Below the pieces are notes generated by a model. That model was not told the DNA's origin. It was given only the letters and a program-made list of their open reading frames with translations, and did no database searches. From NCBI GenBank assembly GCA_035578155.1, contig JAPWDM010000001.1, positions 165,327,498 through 165,391,497 of the forward strand: a stretch of DNA of 64,000 nt. The letters are read 5' to 3'. Of the stretch, positions 1-15,209 are shown piece after piece. Numbering within the stretch: the stretch's first letter is position 1; each line of letters starts with the position of its first letter. This DNA comes from Brachynemurus nebulosus (Eukaryota > Arthropoda > Insecta > Neuroptera > Myrmeleontidae). Made by a program: the position numbers and the translations under genes.

Positions 1-122
1 CCCCCGCACACTCGAGTTGAAGTCTGTTTTCAGTAAGTTTTAATTTTTTATTTTAACCTGGCCCGCCTACACATTCTACATATAATATATGGCCCTCTGC
101 AAAATTGAGTTTGACACCCCTG
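1..122. mobile_element. Right end of a hAT-type element, cut by the window edge
   Basis: The end reads GTTTGACACCCCTG, the inverted form of a hAT terminus of the CAGGGGTGTCAAAC kind. The inside carries the GGCCCGCC/GGCCCT motifs typical of small hAT derivatives, also seen in the complete copy at 12791-13007. The left end lies outside the window, so no target duplication can be tested. Confidence 0.5.
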
Positions 123-357
123 ATCTAAACCTTTTGCTTTCTATATGAGTTAAAAAATTTCAATAATAGTTTTGAAAAACAATACAGTTCCTTACTTGCG
201 CAAGACCCGACACTGATTATTACAAAGTAGTCAAGTGCAAGTAGACCACTTAATGCAATGAGTGATGACCGAAATGAAGAATTCATAATGAGTTCGTTGT
301 TAGAATGGCGAATTATGGTGAATTGTTAGAATCACCTATATTTTAAGTGGAAGTGTA
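123..357. other. Unannotated AT-rich spacer with a TIR-like motif
   Basis: No gene is seen. AGTCAAGTGCAAG near 224-236 resembles the terminus of the miniature element at 22081-22358, but no partner end is present. Confidence 0.4.
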
Positions 358-979
<622 letters not shown>

Positions 980-1057
980 CTGAAAGTGTCCGTAAATCTC
1001 CGCTATTCAAATATGTATAGGTAATCTTACCCGGTCAGTCTCAGATAATAACAACCA

Positions 1058-1528
1058 TAAGGTCCGATCCACATTATAGTGCCGATATCGGTACGCTCCC
1101 GCTTCGATCTCGCTCCGATACAATCTTGTGTTCACATTACGGTGCTGATACCATGCTGGTACCTCCAGCATGGTTCGTTCTCCATTCACATTATAATGTC
1201 ACTCTCGGTACGCTTCCAGTTCGGTCTTAGTTCGATACAAACATTTTTTCATGACAACTGAATGAGAGCGGAGAGGAGTGGAACCATAAAAGTGTTTACC
1301 TACATTATAGATCCAAGTCATAAAAAGTCTGATATCGTTCCGATAAAATATTACCTGAGTAGTATTGGTATTGCAGCGATATTGGAGTGGAAGCGTACCG
1401 CGACTGATATCGGAGCGGTATCGGAGTGATGATGTGAATACACTCATTGTTTATTGTGTACGAATATTTTATCGAAAGGGAGCGTGGCGATATACCGAAA
1501 GCGGAGCGTTAATGTGGGTCGGGCCTAA
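1058..1528. mobile_element. Harbinger-type miniature element with TAA duplication
   Basis: The element is 1061-1525, flanked directly by TAA at 1058-1060 and 1526-1528. Its ends GGTCCGATCCACATTA and the reverse of TTAATGTGGGTCGGGCC are imperfect inverted repeats. A 3-bp TWA duplication with GG-CC ends is the PIF/Harbinger signature. The inside repeats the phrase CACATTA followed by a CGATATCGGTACGCTCC-like stretch several times in both orientations. No coding sequence remains. Confidence 0.75.
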
Positions 1529-1697
1529 CTGTCCGCAAATTTCCGACATTCGTTAGAATTACCGAAATTCGAAAAAATAAATCTATAAATAAAGAAAAGA
1601 AATATACACACAACTAATATTATTAGTCTTTGATCTTTATAAAAACAAAATTCCATTACTTACTTTATTAACTTTAAAGAAAAAATTTGGAAGTGGG

Positions 1698-1698
<1 letters not shown>

Positions 1699-1777
<79 letters not shown>

Positions 1778-1806
1778 TTATATATACTTATATATTATAT
1801 GTATAT
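1699..1806. repeat. (AT)n microsatellite
   Basis: About 100 bp of TA repeats with a few interruptions near the right end. No conserved ATH flanks are recognisable on either side. Confidence 0.95.
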
Positions 1807-3432
<1,626 letters not shown>

Positions 3433-3548
3433 TTTTAGCGAATTTCCAGATTGGAATTCAACTATTACAGCCACTGTCATAACGCGACTTGAGCCCGGGA
3501 CTATGGCAGAAATTTGTTTTGAGGTCCCTAGAAACGGAAAATAATATT

Positions 3549-3614
<66 letters not shown>

Positions 3615-3934
3615 GTATATGTATATGTATATGTAAATGTATATCCGTACGATAACTCGAACAAAATGTCTTATGCTGGACGAGTTCGTTGGCCAAACAC
3701 GTAAGATGCCCGGAACATGGTTTTGTTGGCAATTTTCGTGAAAAAAATTAGTTTTTTACCAAAATTTCCCGTTATTCAAAAATTTTTGCGACATTCTTTA
3801 AACCATTGAATCGGGGAGAAAAAATCACACAAAAAGGTCTTTAAACTATTATTCTGTCAACTAGTTTCCGAGAAAAATAATTTTTGTAAACGGAAATTCG
3901 CTATGTTATGCAGGATGGTGCGACAGAGGTATTA
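3433..3934 (-). mobile_element. ATH element copy B with (AT)n core
   Basis: The copy is inverted relative to A. It begins TTTTTAGCGAATTTCCAG, followed by the conserved GCTATT/ACAGCCACTGTCAT block. (AT)n runs from about 3551 to 3613 and breaks into GTATATGTATATGT units. The second block contains CGATAACTCGAAC and GGCCAAACACGTAAGATGCC. It ends TATGCAGGATGGTGCGACAG. The subterminal TAGCGAATTTCC near the left is matched by GGAAATTCGCTA near the right. Together these make a nearly full-length copy of about 500 bp. Confidence 0.8.
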
Positions 3935-4965
3935 TACGTTTCTGGTAGGTTCCAAATTCTTCGGGTAGGAGGTACTGGACAATGTACGTCTAATTTTTAA
4001 TAGAAATATTATACACGTGCTTGTTGTAATACAATTTTGAAACATTTAAAAGGAATTACTATGGAGAAACTTAAATCTTACATATCCAAATATAGTGATT
4101 AAAATATTTCTACCGCGCGTAGACTGTTTTAATCCCCAATTAAACATATAACATGTAAATAGACAACATCTAATTTCACCACTGAAAGTGCGAGTGAGAA
4201 TCTTTAGATCACCAATAAAACTTTTCATTTTCCATTTTTTGAAAAAGAATATCAGTTTAACAGCTCAAAAAATACACAAATAGTGTTACAGTAAGATTAT
4301 ATTTAATGTCTAAATTCTAAAATGGAAATTCACTTATGTTAGACCTTGTCCTGATACTTGTACATGTATAATAAACTGTATAAAAAAAATCGCATCTGAA
4401 AAAAAACACCTAGGTATTGTTAAAAAAAGCTGGATATAGATAAATAGAATTCGGCAACAATTTTAATTAACAAGTATAAATGTTAAGGACAAGTATTTCT
4501 CTAGGGTAAAAAATTTTTCACATACGTATATACATACATAGTATATCTCCCCTACTATTCCTCGAAAAATGCATTGCAAAATGCAATTTACTTTCGGTAG
4601 GCAACATAACTGTGTTGAAACATTACCGAAACAATTCCAATATTGTATGAATTGTAAGCTAATCAAATAACTGAGTTTAAAATATTAACAAACGTACTGT
4701 TAAGATAAACATCATTGACGTTACTGACAAATACACGAAATTTTAAATGTACGTAGGTCCTCGTTTTGATCTTGTCATAAACTTTTAACTTTCATAGAAA
4801 GTAAATAAGTAAACAGGTTTTTCGTTATAAATCAAAATAAAATTCTTTTTCATATTCAAATTAGGCTACTATCTCGCTAGGGTTTAAAAAACTACTAAGT
4901 CTCAAAAAAGTTTATCAATTACTGTAACAAACTGACATCTTAAATAACTAAACCAAGTTAGTTCA
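3935..4965. other. AT-rich spacer, nothing recognised
   Basis: Short open frames exist but none has domain-like content. No inverted termini were noticed. Confidence 0.45.
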
Positions 4966-5040
4966 TCCAACAGTCTCAGACTCAAGTTGCACAATGACAG
5001 TGGCTGTAATAGCTGAAATTTCGATTCGAAAATTCGCAAT
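4966..5040 (+). mobile_element. ATH element fragment H
   Basis: A decayed piece of the left-end block: AGTCTCAGACTCAAGTTGCA, then GACAGTGGCTGTAATAGCTG and an AAATTCGC end. It has no microsatellite or second half. Confidence 0.6.
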
Positions 5041-6096
5041 GTCGGATCTTAGTAATTTTTTTTCCTTATATGATGTAGTTATTTTGAAAGCTTTTGCCTT
5101 ATATGGTATACTTTTTTGTAATTTGTTTTTTTTTCTGTTTCTTTAAGGGAGGAGTTCAAATAAAAAAGCAACTTTTTTATTTATGATTATTTGGCTTGTT
5201 GAAATTTTTTTTCAAATTAGGGAGGGTTTCAAATACAAAATTTTGTTTTTGTAACATTCATTACTCTTCCCTGTGGGAGGAGGGGGCCCTTTTTCACAAG
5301 TTTTTAAGCGTTTACAAGGAACGGCATATCTCAAAAAGTAATGAATATTTTTTAAATATTTTTTCATTATTTTATTCCTAATGGACCTGTCCATAAAGCT
5401 GAGTATGGGTTTCAGGTAATTTTAAAAATTAACTATAAAATTGTAATCCCAAACTTCTAAAAATTATAAAACCAAATTTTTTATTTAAAAAAAATGTTTA
5501 AAAATAGTTACAATTGTTCAAATGGAAAAAGCATACTCCACTTTATGCGCAATATGTTTATGAACAAAATTACAAAAAAATTAAGTCTCTATCTTTTCTA
5601 GAACTTGAGATATGATTTTCCTTGACGGGAAAAACACAACTTTCGGGAAACGGTAAAAAACAAAAATAATAACAAAAGAAGTGGTTTACTCACTGTTTAT
5701 TAAATCGTCTACAAAGGCATACAAATAAAAGAACATTATCTCAGTGCATACTATAACTCAGGTACACACCAAAACTAAATATAACTGATCAAATCGCGAA
5801 GGGGGGGGGGGGGGCGAGCGTTGTCTGCAAAGGAGCAGCAACTTGGCTGTGCAGCTGTTCGCAAATAAATATTTTTCTACTTGAAAAAAATTTTTTTTGC
5901 CAATGTTTTATATATCACCGTGTTTGTAAAGAACCGCAGAATAAAATAAAAACAAAAAACGAGATTCGAAAAAAATTAGTTTATTAGCCGTTTCTGGCGT
6001 GAACTCTCTCCTTAAACGCTCAAAATATTTAAATTTTATCAAAAATTTGAAGGTATTATATGTAAAATACCTGATAATGTAAATTAAATTACATAA
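5041..6096. other. AT-rich spacer with a poly-G tract
   Basis: Non-coding by eye. A run of about 14 G lies near 5801-5814. The small frames at 5196-5394 overlap on both strands and have no recognisable content. Confidence 0.45.
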
Positions 6097-6469
6097 TATC
6101 TATCCAAGGCCGGATTTATCCCAAGTGCTTCCCTTTGACTCCGTGAAAATACCGCCCCATTACCTAAAGCCAAATAATTTTCCCTAAAAAAACGAGACGA
6201 GCAAATAAGAGAGGCCTTTCAGAGCTAGACAAAAAGAGCAGAAGAAGACTTTTTCTTCATTTCATAATCTTTTTTCGGACCCCTTAACCAAATTTTTTAG
6301 AAAATTTGCCTTAAAAAATAAGTGACGAGCAACAAAAACCTTTTTTTACTTTTTCAAGCCTCTTACTGACAGCTACAGTCCCCTTTTACATTCTCACGTT
6401 CCAAATTTTACCTCCCCTGGAAATTTGACACCTTTGGAACTAGCCCCTAGTATCCAACACGTATCTATC
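6097..6469. mobile_element. Possible hAT-type miniature element
   Basis: The direct repeat TATCTATC occurs at 6097-6104 and 6462-6469, an 8-bp duplication as hATs make. The left end CAAGGCCGGATTTA resembles the CAGGGCCGGATCTA end at 50666. The right end is much more degraded, so the inverted-repeat match is weak. No coding sequence was seen. Confidence 0.5.
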
Positions 6470-6942
6470 TATTTCAGAAAAAATTACAGATAAAAAAAAC
6501 GAAAAAAGTAAAAGAATGAAAATATACGTATATAATATATTTGTCTATTAATGATTTATTTCTTAATTAACTCTATTTATAAAGTAGTTGTTCTACATAC
6601 ATAAAACAGATTATTAACGTAATATACCTATAATATTTGTATGCATACGCAATATTACCTACTGCCGTTAGGTGACACCAAAATAATAATAATAATAGAT
6701 ACTTTTTCTGTAAAACAAACAAGTGCTTAGTATTTTTATTATGAATTGCCTACAACTTTTTTTTATTGGAATATAAACATAACAATTTATGTATAGGTTT
6801 GGTAAATAAAAAAATTCTAGATCGATAGAGTTCAAATAAAAGTAAAAGAATTTGTAATTAAATGCAATGTATTACAAAAATGGTCATATGACATGTACAA
6901 CTGTAAAAGGCTACCAAGTCTTGGATTACTGCTTCTTTTCAT
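6470..6942. other. AT-rich spacer, nothing recognised
   Basis: Contains a short AAT run near 6683-6697. No gene or element termini seen. Confidence 0.5.
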
Positions 6943-7140
6943 AGTAAAAAAAATTGTGTTCTTGCGTAAAAAAAAAACCAGTGGTTAAAATTTTTGTGTT
7001 AAATAAGTAACACAACCCTGCGTTAATGTAACATTTCGTGTTTGTGTTAAATGAAAATATTAACACAAATTTCGATTTAACAAAATAAAAATGTTAACCT
7101 GTTTTGAACAGCAAGGAAGTAACACAATATTTGTGTAGAT
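6943..7140 (+). repeat. Interspersed repeat L, copy 1
   Basis: About 195 bp that recurs inverted at 37638-37835 with high similarity. Shared landmarks are GGTTAAAATTTTTGTGTTAA, AAGTAACACAACCCTGCG and TTAATGTAACATTT. Several TGTGTTA/TAACACA motifs inside could pair with each other. The element class is unknown. Confidence 0.7.
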
Positions 7141-7959
7141 CAAAAGAATGCTACAAGTACCTAATTTACATCAGAATATATATCTACCAAAATATACCGT
7201 GTGAGTGTGAGTTGCCATTTTTATTACAGGCAAACCGTTGATTTAATCGGAAAATTGTTCAAATAAGAGTTGTAGATATCGACGGGGGCAACCGATTGCT
7301 ATAGTCAGGAGCTTTATAGCTCTTATGGTTTTGGCGCTATCATACAAACTAAATGAGACTACATATTAATTTTTCGATAAAACTGATCTAATTCATTAAT
7401 TAACAATATAAATGAACAAAAAAAATTTTTTCACTCAAGTTTAATTTTTTATTTTTTTTTAATTTATCAGTTAGGCGGTAAAAATATGCATATGTACTTG
7501 AGGCTACTTCAACCGATAGTGTTTTTCTTGGTTACATTTCCATTACATCCAAGAAAAGAACCTTTTCCAGTATCATTTCTATCATAAAAATTTGGTTGTA
7601 ATAGAAATGGCAACTCTCAAAAAACTCACATGGTATATAATAAAAAAGATGAGAGTAGTTTTTATTATTAAACAAAACCGAAAAATTATAACCTTTTTCA
7701 GTTATTGACGAATATAGTTTTATTAAACGTTTAAAAATGAAACAATTTTCTTACATTTTAAGGTTATTTTGTTACAGATTTAGTTACAAAAAATCATGTA
7801 AGCTTACTTGAGATTGTATTAAATATAATATACAATCTCGTATAAGTACTTATAAGTACATATTTTATAAGTTTTCCCAGCTCTCACGCCATAACTGACA
7901 TTTCTATTTTATTTGATTGTACAACTCACATTAATAGCATTCATTAATGATGATTTCTA
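7141..7959. other. AT-rich spacer with one small hairpin
   Basis: A stem-loop at about 7809-7841 pairs GAGATTGTAT with ATACAATCTC. No gene seen. Confidence 0.5.
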
Positions 7960-8284
7960 TACTGTAAAACCGTCTAGACCTGGACACTTTGCACCAATCT
8001 CCAAAGTAAATCATTTCTACAATAACCTGCAACAATAAACATTTGTTTTTGACGTCATTAGAGAGAGAAAGACATCCTCTAAACAGCTGTACCAATAAAA
8101 ACTACGGATTTCAACATTTACCATCTCATTTTACAGGATTACTATCCTACAGTTTTTCAAAGAAATAAAATGTGTGTCTAACTTAGACCTGTAATTTTCG
8201 TCATAATTGTCATATTGTTTTAGTTTTGATATGTATGTGTTCAGAATTTTATCGCGCATCATTTAGTGATGTTTGAAGTTATAT

Positions 8285-8358
<74 letters not shown>

Positions 8359-8872
8359 CATGCTATATATGTATATCCATTTAGACCCGGACACATCAGT
8401 TTATTACACTATGGCCGCGATTCGCACCAGCAGTAACTTCCACTATCCATACGTTACATTCCCGTCAGAATTACGCGGTTTACGCCTCCTTCTGGTGTCA
8501 TATCGTCTGTCTGTATTGACCCCTCTTCCTTCCCACAAAATGTTTTGAAGTCTTTGACAGGTTCAAAGACATCAGACGATATAAAACACTGTCCTAACCC
8601 CGACGAGAGAGGTTAGTTAGCATGTTATTACATTATTTAAGTAAGTGTCCGGGTCAAGACCGATTTAGGGCATAGACCCGGACACTTACTAATTATTTTT
8701 TATTTTTTTTATTTTTACTTATAATGAAACAAATGGGTCAGGGATATAACAAATAATATACACTATTTCTAATAATAATATTTTTATTGGTGATATCTAT
8801 GAAGAAAGCATGTATAAATATAAAATTAACCAAAAAATGTGAAAAAGTGTCCGAGTCTAGACGGTTTTACGA
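7960..8872 (+). mobile_element. TA-flanked element M, copy 1, with (AT)n expansion
   Basis: The left terminus CTGTAAAACCGTCTAGACC after TA at 7960-7961 is inverted at the right end (GTCTAGACGGTTTTACGA). The right flank has lost its TA. An inverted second copy lies at 54066-54955, which confirms the family. The inside holds extra copies of the terminal motif AAGTGTCCGGGTC near 8643 and its inverse near 8674. These form a 16-bp perfect stem. (AT)n at about 8289-8354 is absent in copy 2. The frame read through it at 8273-8548 is not a gene. Termini and TA target suggest a Tc1/mariner-type miniature. Confidence 0.75.
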
Positions 8873-9050
8873 CACCTCATTGGATCCTCAAAATGACCAC
8901 TGTTGACGCGGTACAGAGTTGCGTCAGAGTGTTAACAATATTGCCGGACCCCGGGGAAGTTTACTGCGTAAACGTATACGGACTAGATATAGTGTTAAAA
9001 AGTTTCAAAGAAGAAGAAGAAAGTAAAATTGGCGACATTTCAAATGCTTC

Positions 9051-9643
9051 TACTGGGTGGGCCAAATAAGACCTACCAATGTTAAACACAAATAACTTAC
9101 TTTTTGATATAATTATTTTTTTCTTTTTGTAGGTTATAACTGAATTCTTGGAAATTTATTATGGAACCATACAGTACAAGACAACGGGTTAAAATTATCG
9201 ATTTTTTCTATTCTTGTTAACGATCAAGACGGATTACATGTTAAGACGGAGCGTAAATATCGACAATATTTTAATTCAAGATCGTCCCAATCTTTAAATA
9301 TCGTTCGTCCCAATCTTTAAATATAAGCAGTTTTCAAAAATTTGGAAAATACCCTATTGTGCAAACACTGCTACCGCAAGACCACCAACAACGACTACGA
9401 TATTTAAAGATTGGGACGATCTTGAATTAAAATATTGTCGATATTTACGCTCCGTCATAACAATTGATCGTTGACAAGAATAGAAAAAATCGATAATTTT
9501 AACCCGTTGTCTTGTACTGTATGGTTCCATAATAAATTTCCAAGAATTCAGTTATAACCTACAAAAAGAAAAAATAATTATATCAAAAAATAAAAAACTT
9601 ATTTGTGTTTAACATTGGTAGGTCTTATTTGCCCCACCCAGTA
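9051..9643. mobile_element. Foldback element built from mariner-type 5' sequence
   Basis: The element is 9053-9641, bounded by TA at 9051-9052 and 9642-9643. Two arms of about 245 bp (9053-9300 and about 9391-9641) are nearly exact inverted copies. They start CTGGGTGGG and share CAAATAAGACCTACCAATG. Each arm contains an ATG followed by the start of a transposase frame. The loop carries a further piece of the same frame (FQKFGK, then VQTLLPQDHQQRL). The structure looks like an inverted duplication of the terminal repeat, 5' leader and N-terminal coding part of a larger element. Confidence 0.8.
9402..9530 (-). pseudogene. Transposase N-terminal helix-turn-helix relic (right foldback arm)
   Basis: Reading leftward from the ATG at 9530, the frame gives MEPYSTRQRVKIIDFFYS, then TERKYRQYFNSR and QSLNIV. 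This is the arrangement of the N-terminal DNA-binding helices (DUF4817/HTH-like) of mariner-superfamily transposases: an EQRV-type start, then an aromatic-basic KYRQYF helix, then the linker to the second helix. The frame stays open through this arm but runs out into the loop. The left arm carries the same sequence on the plus strand from about 9162, with stops caused by changes near 9220-9245. No catalytic domain is present, so it cannot act as a transposase. Confidence 0.7.
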
Positions 9644-12600
9644 TAATATTGCATTTTCCAAAACAATTGTTTATCAAAATATCTATGCATCGTTTAGTTA
9701 AATTATACATTTTTGAGTAGCACGGTAAAAACATATGTGTATACATATTTATGTACCAATGTAGTTATACTGACTGGTATCCAAGTATCTATGTAATATT
9801 AATTCAAAATGCTATCACAGTATAAAAATATTCAAGACAAGTATTACAACATTTTCAATCACATTCCGCAATAATGGTCTTTTTTTGATTTTTTAACTAC
9901 ATACATACACCACATACCGCTAGTAACTGGTCGTTACGTATGTATACACTTATGCGCCTATAATAACATGTATCCAGGTTTGATTTTTATAAAGAGAAAA
10001 ATGTGTTCAATCTATTTTATAGATTATATCTATAATTACTATAGATATAACGGATATGTAGTATCGTGGGTAATCAAAATAAGATTCATAAGTAATTGGT
10101 GAAAGCTCTAAAAAAATTTTAACGATTTTTCATAGCTATTTCGTTAATTTATGTTACCTTAATTAATTAATTTTGAACTATCTAAAAGAAAAAAGGTAAT
10201 GGGTTGAGTATAGTAGCCGACGCGACGCTGCAAATTTGGAATTTATAGCGCCTACTAACTTTTGAATACGTTTATCTTAGAGAGTGAATCAAAAATCTTT
10301 TTTTCAATTGCAGAAGTATATACGAAACTTTAGAAAGTGCATGTTGATCTTTCAAACGGTGAACAAGTATGATGGGCTTTGAAAGTATACTATAAGTCCA
10401 TTTAATTCCCCTATCTTTAGCTCCCATATCGCAAATGCCAAGCCCTAAACGTGTTTGTAAAAGATTGTGGACAGCTGTGTGCCAGTGAGTGGTTCGATAT
10501 CGCTTAAGCTGATTAGTCACACAGCAACTGTAGCCGGGTTCAGATCGATTGTTATCAACCAGTTTCAACAATAAGCGAATACATATATAGTAATATGCAT
10601 GTACCAAAAGACTGGCATACATGTGGGTATACACATGTAGTGTAATCCCCTCTTCCTACAGATAGTGTGACGTTGATACACACACTATCGCACATCCACT
10701 TATACACTGATACGAGATCTATGTTGTAACATGTTGTGCGTTTGGAGGGGACAGAAATTAGGTCATTTGTGACGTAAGCTACTGTCCACATTGAGAAAGC
10801 TAGTACAGAGATACGGAGTTTGTTTCTGAATATTCTGTGGCAAATCGCGTTTAAAATGACGCATCATAATCTTAATGTTCTTCTTAATAAAGCCGATACT
10901 TTTCGTCTACTTGCCACTGCTTTAGTACTTGCCTATACGCTTACTGGAAAGTAATTATTTCAAACCCACGACCTATCAGAGAGGAGTCAAAATTGCTAAC
11001 TATTATACCAACTCCTTAGTTATTTCAAATTAATCCTTTTCTTCAGAATAACGAATATTAGGTGCTTGCTCTAGTCACTAGTGGATAGTGGAGTACCATT
11101 AAGTTTTTAGTAACAGGCACTAGTAGTAGACAATATAATTTTCCTTTTATTTTTGCTTTATTAATATATTTTTTATAAAAATATTTCTGAAAAATCGTAA
11201 AATTAATTTCAATTGAAACTTTACTGATTGTTATTTCACAGAATTTGAAAACTAAAATTCTAATTTAAAATACCATTTATATCTTAACCTGATGGTTACT
11301 GGTGCTTTTACCTTATTACATTAAATAGTAAATTAAAAAGTAACGACAGAGCAACAGTATAACAAAAACAAGGATCCAAGTTAAAAAAACTAATGAAAAA
11401 TCAGATTCGAATGAATCGATTTGTATTTAATTTGCGTGCTATCTTTGAAAAATTTTTATTTTTAAGTTATATTCCGATTTTTGCACACTACTGTGGTTTT
11501 TTATGAAAAATTTTATTTTTCGAGTAAGTAACATAAAAATTGTTCGTTCAGTACAGTTTATTATCCGGTATATGTATATATGTACCTATATAAATAACTA
11601 AAATATATAAAATTTTCATAATACATAGCACTCTTCCATAACGCATGCTCCCATTTAACAATTACGTCACATATAAGGTGTGTATAATAGTATCCCTCCG
11701 TGTTTTAAAGCGAATATGTTTGAATGTGTTGAATGTCTATAAATAATAGTTTGTAACAGTAAATCATACAAATATATAAATCAGAAACATTGACGCCCAT
11801 AACCTTTGACTTTCTTATTCAACAATTTCGCCCCAATGGATTACGTAATGGGAGAGTCCTATGTAATTAACATTATTAACAATATTAATAAATTAATTAA
11901 AAAACTAATTACTATAGTGTCTATTTCTCTGTCAAACATAACAAACAACTATAGTTAGCGAGATAGACGCAATTTTTATACAGGATTCGTTTGTTGTTCA
12001 TAAAGGTAGGTACTATATAGTTAAAATATATTTAAATCAGAAAATCTAGATAGTTCGTTCTGTTGCCGCCATTGTCGCTAATTGTTTGAAAACTAATGTC
12101 TCGAATATTTAAAAAGTATCAACTATTTATGTCACTTCCTATTTTTTTTATTACATTATATTAATAAATTAGTAAATATGACGAAAATAATTATAATATA
12201 TGAGGAAAACGTTTAAAGAGGAACAGCATAACAAGAAAATTGTAGTACTATTAGCACACTGGTCGATCATCCCTCTTCCACAACTAATTTTTTGAATACC
12301 CCTCAGTAGATTCGACTCAGAATTGAAGCCCATCAATCGCAAGCCTTTTTAGAATGTTTTTCTCTGTCTAACTTTCGAAAGATATGAGCAACTATGAAGG
12401 CTCCCAATTTTTAAAATCAGTAATAATCTACAGATTGACGTTATTGTTAGGGTCCCTAAAATAATAACTTTAATTATACATATCTGTCTAATGAACAGAC
12501 CACCAAAATGTTTTCACTTTTAGCTCCCTAACTACTAGTAGTTTAAAAAAATAATATTTTACCTCTGGTTATTTTTATATTAAAAATTTCATATGTACAT

Positions 12601-12782
12601 ATGTAATTTTCTGAATTTATAAATTTTTATTTTTGTAAATGAAATATGTTTTGTAGAGTCATTCTTTAGTATTTTTTTAGGCTAAAAATAATAGGGTCGT
12701 ACATCATATATCTCATATATTATAAAATTGTATGTATAAATGTGGCCCTCTTATTGACCAAGTATGATATTTTCTATATATC
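9644..12782. other. Long spacer, no recognised gene
   Basis: Mostly AT-rich. The part at about 10400-10960 is less AT-biased and carries a 120-codon minus-strand frame (10272-10634). It has no recognisable domain or clear flanking splice sites and is not called. A small palindrome, TATAGATTATATCTATA, lies near 10018-10034. Confidence 0.4.
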
Positions 12783-13015
12783 GTGTAGAGCAGGGGTTGC
12801 CAACCGGTGGCCCGCTTTGACCTTTTTTTTTTGGCCTACGAGATTCAATTACACTTATAAAAAATTTATTTATTTTATAATGACTAAGATAGTGAAAACC
12901 AATGTACATATATCTAATATGGGAACACATAATTTTATATTACGGCCCGCGGAGTTACGATGCGCTTTCAAAGTGGCCCGCAAGATCATTTCGATTGGCC
13001 ACCCCTGATGTAGAG
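12783..13015. mobile_element. hAT miniature element
   Basis: The element is 12791-13007. Its ends CAGGGGTTGCCAACCGG and the reverse of CGATTGGCCACCCCTG are imperfect inverted repeats. It is flanked by GTGTAGAG (12783-12790) and ATGTAGAG (13008-13015), 7 of 8 matching. It contains GGCCCG motifs near both ends. Any translated product is meaningless. Confidence 0.75.
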
Positions 13016-13298
13016 TATAAAGATATATTTTAAAAAAAAAAAAGAGAATTTTACCGGAATTAAACAAAAATAATATGTAGGTGTCGAAAAAATATAGAAA
13101 ATAAACAGGTCTAAACTTTGTTGAAATTTTTTTTATAACAAGGATATCCTATCGTGTATTGCAGATAATATTTTTTTAGCGAATTTCCAGAATGGAATTC
13201 AGCTATTACAGCCACTGTCATGACGCGACTTGAGCCCGAGATAATGGCAGAAATTTGTTTTGAGGTCCCTATAGAAACCGAGAATAATATTCACTAAA

Positions 13299-14885
<1,587 letters not shown>

Positions 14886-15209
14886 CGCGATAACTCTCGA
14901 ACGAAGTATCGAATTTTTACGAAATTTGTTGAAAACATTGGAAGTCCCAAACCCTTGGATGAGTTCGTCAGCCAGACACATTGGATGCCAGGAACATGGT
15001 TTTTGTTCTTGCAAAAAATTAGTTTTTTGTCAAAATTTCCACTTATTCAAAAATTGTTACGAAATTTTTTTACACCATTTAAAAGAGGAAAAAAAATTAC
15101 ATAAAAAAGGTCTTTAAACTATTTTTCTATGTCAATTTGTTTCCGAGAAAACTATTTTTTATAAACGGAAATTCGCTATATTATGCAGGATGCTGCGATA
15201 GGGATATTT

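Noticed and set aside
8273..8548. 91-codon frame in element M, with a similar frame in the other copy (54362-54646)
   Set aside because: Similarity is at the DNA level of the whole element. It runs through a microsatellite and has no protein features.
10272..10634. 120-codon minus-strand open frame in less AT-rich DNA
   Set aside because: No recognisable domain, unconvincing composition, no clear flanking splice sites and an overlapping frame at 10555-10791. Chance or a decayed repeat is more likely.
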